Assembly: GCA_029721515.1 (NCBI GenBank)
Contig: CM056550.1
Coordinates: 15,430,406 to 15,494,405, forward strand
Reading direction: 5' to 3'
Source: Synanceia verrucosa
Taxonomy: Eukaryota > Chordata > Actinopteri > Perciformes > Synanceiidae
DNA length: 64,000 nt
Shown: in pieces, positions 58,816 through 64,000 of the stretch
Position numbering within the stretch: the first letter of the stretch is position 1
Layout: every line of letters starts with the position of its first letter
The notes under the pieces: model-generated
The model's input: the letters and a program-made list of their open reading frames with translations, nothing else
The model's database searches: none
Told to the model about the DNA's origin: nothing
Program-made: the position numbers and the translations under genes

Positions 58816-61800
58816 ATGGCGGTGTTTATGGATTTAAACCTGAGCTTCACGGCAGATAAGAGCCGCCTACAGCGTTTGGTGGAGACAGCAGCTCAGCGTG
58901 AGTCTCTGCCTTTCAACCTTAAAATACCAGTTTATCAGCTGGACTTCAGCGGCTGCTGAACCGGATGCTAACTCAGCTAGCATCAGTTAGCTCAGTTTGT
59001 ATGAGAGTCTGCTGGTGTGTGTTCAGCTCACCTTGTAACCAGCTCACTTATTTCACCTGTTAATGTGGTTCAGCGGCTTAAACAGCACGCTGTAAACCAG
59101 ACTTTGTTTACTGTCATTTAAAGCTCCCCTCCTCTGGTAAATTAACATGTAAGATTCAGTGGAAGATTCCTCTGTGTGCATGAAACAGTACATCCATATC
59201 ACTTAAATAATCCGGGTATGTATTCAAAGTTTTTAATGTTTCCGTTTAGTAAACCTCAGAGTGCATTAAAAGTCATTTTAATCTTGTTTTTTTTTCAGAA
59301 TCAGAATCAGTTTTATTGCCAAGTATGTCTACACATACAGGAATTTGACTCCGGTTTTTTGCAGTACCCTCTCGTACCAGAAGGTCAAGAAAATAGAAAT
59401 AAATAACAAAACTTACATCACATAAATATAACATAACATAAACATAACTTACATAAGATAAACATACATAACATAAATGTAACGTAACATAACAAACATA
59501 AACAAACATAAGGTGAACATAAACATAACTTAAGTGTGACTATGGAGTGCAAGATGGTTTATATTCAGAAAAATTATGTACAGTCGTTATATACAGCATA
59601 TACAGTATGTCTGCAGTATATACAGAATGTCTGATGTATATATGTATTATATAAAAGAGTTATATAGGTGAGGTCAATGAGTGTTCCTGACACTCTGTGA
59701 CTGGTGTTAAATGTTCATCAGAGTGACAGCCTGAGGGAAGAAACTGTTCCTGTGTCTGGTTGTTTTGGCGTACAGAGCTCTGTAGCGCCTGCCTGAGGGA
59801 AGGAGGTGAAACAGGTTGTGTCCAGGGTGTGATGGATCTGCAGTGATGTTACCTGCCCGTTTCCTGACTCTGGACACATACAGGTCCTGAATGGAGGGCA
59901 GGCTGGCACCGATGATTCTCTCTGCAGTCCTGACTGTCCGTTGTAGTTTGTGTCTGTCCTGTTTGGTGGCTGATCCAAACCACACAGTGATGGATGTGCA
60001 GAGGACAAACTGGATGATGGAGGTGTAAAACTGGATCAGCAGCTCCTGAGGCAGGTTGAACTTCCTGATGGTGTTGATGTTGTGCTCCCACTTCAGGTCC
60101 TTAGAGATTGTGGATCCCAGGAACCTGACGGTTTCCACAGCAGACACTGTGTTGTTCAGACTGGAAAGGGGGGGCAGTGTTGGGGGGCTCCTTCTGAAGT
60201 CCACTGTCATCTCCACAGTTTTGAGCGTGTTCAGCTCGAGGTTGTTCTGACCGCACCAGAAGGCCAGCTGTTCCACTTCCCGTCTGTACGCAGACTCATC
60301 TCTGTCCCGGATGAGGCCGATGACTGTTGTGTCGTCTGCGAACTTTAAGAGTTTCACATTTGGGTCTCCTGAGGTGCAGTCATTGGTGTAGAGGGAGAAG
60401 AGCACACACCCCTGGGGGGCGCCAGTGCTGGTTGTCCGGGCGCTGGATGTGATGCTCCCCAGCCTCACCTGCTGCCTCCTGTCGGTCAGGAAGTCTGTGA
60501 TCCGCTGACAGGTGGAGGCTGGCACGGTGAGCTGGGAGAGTTTAGAGTGGAGAATGGATGATGGTGTTAAACGCAGAACTGAAGTACACAAACAGGATCC
60601 TGGCATAAGTCCCTGGGGTGTCAAGGTGTTGCAGGATGTAATGCAGTCCCATGTTCACTGCATCATCCACTGACCTGTTTGCCCGGTAGGCAAACTGCAG
60701 GGGGTCCAGCAGGGGGTCTGTGATGTCCTCCAGGTGGGCTAACACCAGTCTCTCGAAAGATTTCATGACCACAGACGTCAGGGCGACGGGCCTGTAGTCA
60801 TTTAATCCAGTGATGGAGGGTTTCTTGGGGATTGGTATGATGGTGGAGCGTTTGAAGCTCCAGAGATCTGTTGAAGATCCGAGTGAAGATGGGTGTCAGC
60901 TGGTCAGCACAGACTTTCAGGCAGGAGGGAGACACACCGTCTGGTCCTGGTGCCTTCCTGATCTTCTGTCTCTGAAAGAGCCGACACATGTCCTCCTCAG
61001 AAATCCTGAGTGCAGGTGAGGGGTCAGTGGGGAGGGGTGGGGGGTGGCAGGAGGTGTGAATGGTTGTGAGGTGTTGTTGGGGTGGGTGAGGGGTGAGAAA
61101 GATGGCCTTTCAAACCTGCTCCTCAGCTAGGTGATGGCTCCCTACAGTGGTGGTCTCCTGTAGCTGGTGATGGTCTCCAGGCTCCTCCACACTGACGCTG
61201 GATTGTTTGCTGAGAGGTTGTTTTTCAGCTTCTCAGTGTAGCTCCTCTTAGCTACCCTTTTTGATAGTAATCTGCTGGTGATTAAACCAATCGACTGATA
61301 ATAACTCAGTGAAAATATTATTATTAGTAGCATCTATATGAAAACAATGCTTATGTTCTTGTGTGTTTTCTTCGTGCAGTCGGTTTCTCTACAGTTGCTA
61401 TCAACTACCTGTTTGAACCAACAGCCAAGAAGAAACAGGTGAGTGTGATGCGTTCAGGAACTTCCTGGAAAACACACACACAGGCCCAATCCCAAACCGC
61501 CCCCTACACACTCTCCCTACACACTAGCCCTCCGTCCTCGCGGAGGCTCCGTCATATTAAGGGCCATCTCAAACCACGTAGGTCGGAGGGCAAGTGGACC
61601 TTTGAGCCCTTAAATAGTGAGTCAGCATCGATGCTCACTTACGACACAGGAAGTGCAACGGTAAAAAATGAAGGAGGAAACAGTTTAAGTTCCGCATGAT
61701 GTGAAGTTTGTCGCTCACACCTTTGTCACACTGAAAGAAAATAAAACTAAAGGTGTGATTTGGAAAGATAAAAAAGACAAAACTAACAAATCGTACTCTG

Positions 61801-63309
61801 AGCTGACGTTTGGTTTGATTTTGTGTCCCTGGCACATCAAACTGTGAGAACAACTGCCAGCTAAATTTGTCTGGCTTCATTTATTTGATTGGAAATGTCA
61901 AATTGTGCTGGAGTTGAAACACTTGTGGAATGACTTAAAATGATTTGAGGTATAATGTAGCTCCTCCCGTAAGAGGCGTCTTTCTGTTGCCACGGCGACA
62001 GTGGCTTCCCTTTTCTGGTGGTGTTAAGAGGGTGTCCCATACCTGCTCATCTTATTTATGCCCTTCCCTTCATTTAAAGTACCCTCCACAGCTGCGAGTG
62101 TGACTTCATTTGGAGTGACACTCACTGTGAAGAGCTAGTGTGTAGGGAGCAGTTTGGGATTGGGCCGCAGAATACCTCTGTTTTTCAGTCTATGAGAAGG
62201 AACATGACAGAGAAAGGTGTGTGAGTGAGAGAGACAGAGACATGAATAACTTATTTTGAAAGTCTTTCCTGTTTCAGGAAGTTCCTGTCCCGATGCTGAT
62301 CAGTGAGCTGATGGATGGGCTGCCTGTTGTTCAGGTACGATGAAGATGATCACTGCCTGTGGTGTTGTCGTGGTAACGCCTGTTCCTGTGTTGTCGTCGT
62401 GGTAATGCCTGTTCCTGCCTATCTCTGTCAGGGCCGGTCCCGTCCAATCAGAGTGCTGAACAGACTGACGGTTGTGATGTCAGATTCTAGCCACTTTGTG
62501 AGTTTTATTTTGGAGTCATTCAATGTATTGATCCCAGCCAGCAGATAAATCATATGTTGCCCTTCAGAATACAAGTTCCGTGTTAAGTAGAGCTGTGTTT
62601 TCATTGGTTCAGAGGCCCAATTCTGCAGAGTATCGGTGTTTCGATCTGCTCGCCGTCCTGCCGACCACAGAGAAACTCTTCCATGTGAGCTTCACTGACT
62701 GTTCACACCAAACTACTGTAGTACTACTATGGTAGTGTCATGTGTTATGCTACTCTACACTACATACTTACTGTACTTTGTCTGTGTGTGCAGGCAGCCT
62801 GTATGATCTATGATGTTGACATCATCTGTACCTCCGTAACAGAGAAACTACCATTCCTCTTCAAGAGAGCGCCGGTCAACGGGGTGAGTCTTCTTATTTT
62901 TAGATATATATATATATATATACGTGTATATATGATGTATATGTATGTGTGTATATATGATGTATATATATGTGTGTATATCTGTGCAGGGTTTTTCCTG
63001 CGTTCAAATTTGCGTGGCGGCCGCCTCCAGCTATTTTTGTACCACCCCTAGCCAGAGCGATTGATATTGCTCAACACAGCTGGAGCTGCGTTCAAATTTG
63101 CGTGGCGGCAAATTTATGTGTGTATATGTGTGTATATGTATATATACACGTGTGTATGTATGTATTGCTCAACACAGCTCCAGCTGTGTTGAGCAATATC
63201 AATCGCTCTGGCTAGGGGTGGTACAAAAATAGCTGGAGGCGGCCGCCACGCAAATTTGAACGCAGGAAAAACCCTGTCTGTGTATATATGATGTATATAT
63301 GTGTGTATA

Positions 63310-63341
<32 letters not shown>

Positions 63342-63373
63342 CGTATATATGTATATGTGTGTATATATATATA

Positions 63374-63448
<75 letters not shown>

Positions 63449-63707
63449 GTGTGTATATATGTATATATATGTGTGTATATATGTGTGTGTGTATATATAT
63501 GTATATATATTTGTATATGTATATATGTATATACATACACATATATGTATATGTATACATATATGTGTATGTATATACACACACACGTATATATATATAC
63601 GTGTGTGTGTATATATATGTATATGTGTGTAAATATATCTCAATATAACAGAGTATACGTATATATACACGTGTGTATGTATGTATACGTGTGTGTGTAT
63701 GTATGTG

Positions 63708-63740
<33 letters not shown>

Positions 63741-63889
63741 GTAGTATATATGTGTGTGTATTTTTTTTTCAGGCTATAGAGAGAGGTGTGGTCTTCGAGG
63801 TGACGTACTCTGCAGCTATCAGAGATTCCACCAGGAGGCGCTACACCATCGCTAATGCCATCTCTCTGATGGAGACCTGCAAAGGGAAG
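58816..63889 (+). CDS. rpp30: ribonuclease P/MRP subunit p30 (3' end beyond window)
   Basis: Seven exons are in the window: 58816-58897, 61380-61438, 62278-62334, 62432-62497, 62613-62684, 62794-62883, 63773-63889, with a donor gtacgg after the last. They encode about 181 residues. MAVFMDLNLSF, LVETAAQLGFSTVAIN, GRSRPIRVLNRLTVV, DVDIICTSVTEKLPFLFKR and ERGVVFEVTYSAAIRDSTRRRYT match the PHP-like TIM-barrel of RPP30. The protein is a core subunit of RNase P (5' maturation of tRNA) and RNase MRP in the nucleus. The C-terminal basic tail lies beyond the right edge. Intron 1 holds a dead LINE, intron 2 a DNA element and intron 6 a foldback element in TA/TG repeats. Confidence 0.95.
59290..61340 (-). 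pseudogene. 5'-truncated CR1/L2/Rex1-like LINE
   Basis: On the minus strand, degenerate RT motifs appear in order: KIRKAPGPDGVSPSCLK (about 60950), FAYRANRSVDDA (about 60690), TGAPQGCVLFSLYTND (about 60400), LLKFADDTTVIGL (about 60350), NNLELNTLKTVEM and the C-terminal HPGHNLFHLLPSGRRY (about 59800). Frames change several times (60542-60772 versus 59707-60624), so it is inactive. The 3' end has aataaaactgattctgattctg-type sequence on the minus strand (plus 59298-59322), the usual tail of this fish LINE. Its 5' part is missing. It sits in rpp30 intron 1. Confidence 0.8.
61483..62166. mobile_element. inverted-repeat DNA element, copy 2 of a family
   Basis: Left end ggcccaatcccaaaccgccc; right end inverse ggcccaatcccaaactgctc. 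The subterminal parts also pair (ccctacacactag). Length 684 bp, no transposase. The interior matches 47009-47575. It lies in rpp30 intron 2. No target duplication is obvious because the left flank is a CA repeat. Confidence 0.85.
62987..63276. mobile_element. foldback element with ~100-bp inverted arms
   Basis: 62987-63086 (starting cagggtttttcctgcg) is the reverse complement of about 63177-63276 (ending ggaaaaaccctg). The hexamer tctgtg flanks both ends. The loop contains a second partial copy of gcgttcaaatttgcgtggcgg and a TG/TA microsatellite. The inner arms form a separate hairpin (tgctcaacacagct / agctgtgttgagca). The CAGGG ends suggest hAT-like mobilisation. It is inserted in TATA/TGTA microsatellite sequence. 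Confidence 0.8.
63284..63760. repeat. (TA/TG)n microsatellite, rpp30 intron 6
   Basis: Almost pure alternating purine-pyrimidine sequence (tatatatg, gtgtgtat, tacgtata) for about 480 bp, ending in tttttttttcag at the acceptor of the last exon in view. All the long I/Y/H frames in both strands here are artefacts. Confidence 0.95.
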
Positions 63890-64000
63890 GTACGGCCAGA
63901 TCATGTGACCTGCAAACATCCAGTGATGTCACTTCAGTGTCAGAGGAGGCGGAGCCTAGATCATCTGCAGCAGGACTCACCTGTGATCGTTTGTTTCTTT

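Noticed and set aside
63114..63919. Long Y/I/H/T frames on both strands
   Set aside because: Translation of TA/TG microsatellite.

Overview
This is vertebrate nuclear DNA, almost certainly from a teleost fish. Every protein gene is split by GT-AG introns, introns are short, and the spaces are filled with minisatellites, TA/CA microsatellites, LINE remnants of fish type and short inverted-repeat DNA elements. There are no bacterial or viral genes, no CRISPR array and no RNA gene I could recognise.

Gene order, left to right: first coding exon of ankrd22 (-), stambpl1 (+), acta2 (-), ch25h (-), an 11-finger C2H2 zinc-finger gene (+), tbc1d12 (+, 5' end unresolved), noc3l (+), nudt13 (-), rpp30 (+, runs off the right edge). 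From my knowledge of the human map, ANKRD22-STAMBPL1-ACTA2-(FAS)-CH25H, and separately RPP30, TBC1D12 and NOC3L, lie on human 10q23, with NUDT13 at 10q22. The block therefore looks orthologous to human 10q22-q23. FAS, expected between acta2 and ch25h, was not found.

Exon structures were read by eye from reading frame, splice dinucleotides and family similarity, and codon phase closes across every junction. Resulting lengths are stambpl1 442 aa, acta2 377 aa, ch25h 250 aa, the zinc-finger protein 504 aa, noc3l 790 aa and nudt13 332 aa.

The 16.5-26.5 kb interval is nearly all tandem repeat: a 14-bp, a ~60-bp purine, a 43-bp and a 20-bp array. At 34.7-43.9 kb a pyrimidine minisatellite in the presumed first intron of tbc1d12 is interrupted by a ~5.6-kb Tx1/L1-type LINE with an intact ORF1 and a decayed ORF2. 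Other mobile remnants are a CR1/L2/Rex1-like LINE in rpp30 intron 1, an L2-like fragment, and five inverted-repeat elements.

The most interesting observations are these. Several minisatellites grow out of gene edges: an array of ~32 copies of a 5' splice site in nudt13, an array seeded on the ch25h stop codon, and pyrimidine arrays that end as splice acceptors in tbc1d12 and noc3l. An intron cuts a catalytic histidine box of ch25h. A conserved tbc1d12 donor site has changed from GT to AT, with an apparent in-frame cryptic rescue. The LINE sits inside a minisatellite that could be its preferred target.

The genes do not form one pathway. They cover deubiquitination (stambpl1), contractile cytoskeleton (acta2), oxysterol synthesis (ch25h), Rab regulation (tbc1d12), ribosome biogenesis (noc3l), nucleotide hydrolysis (nudt13) and tRNA processing (rpp30).
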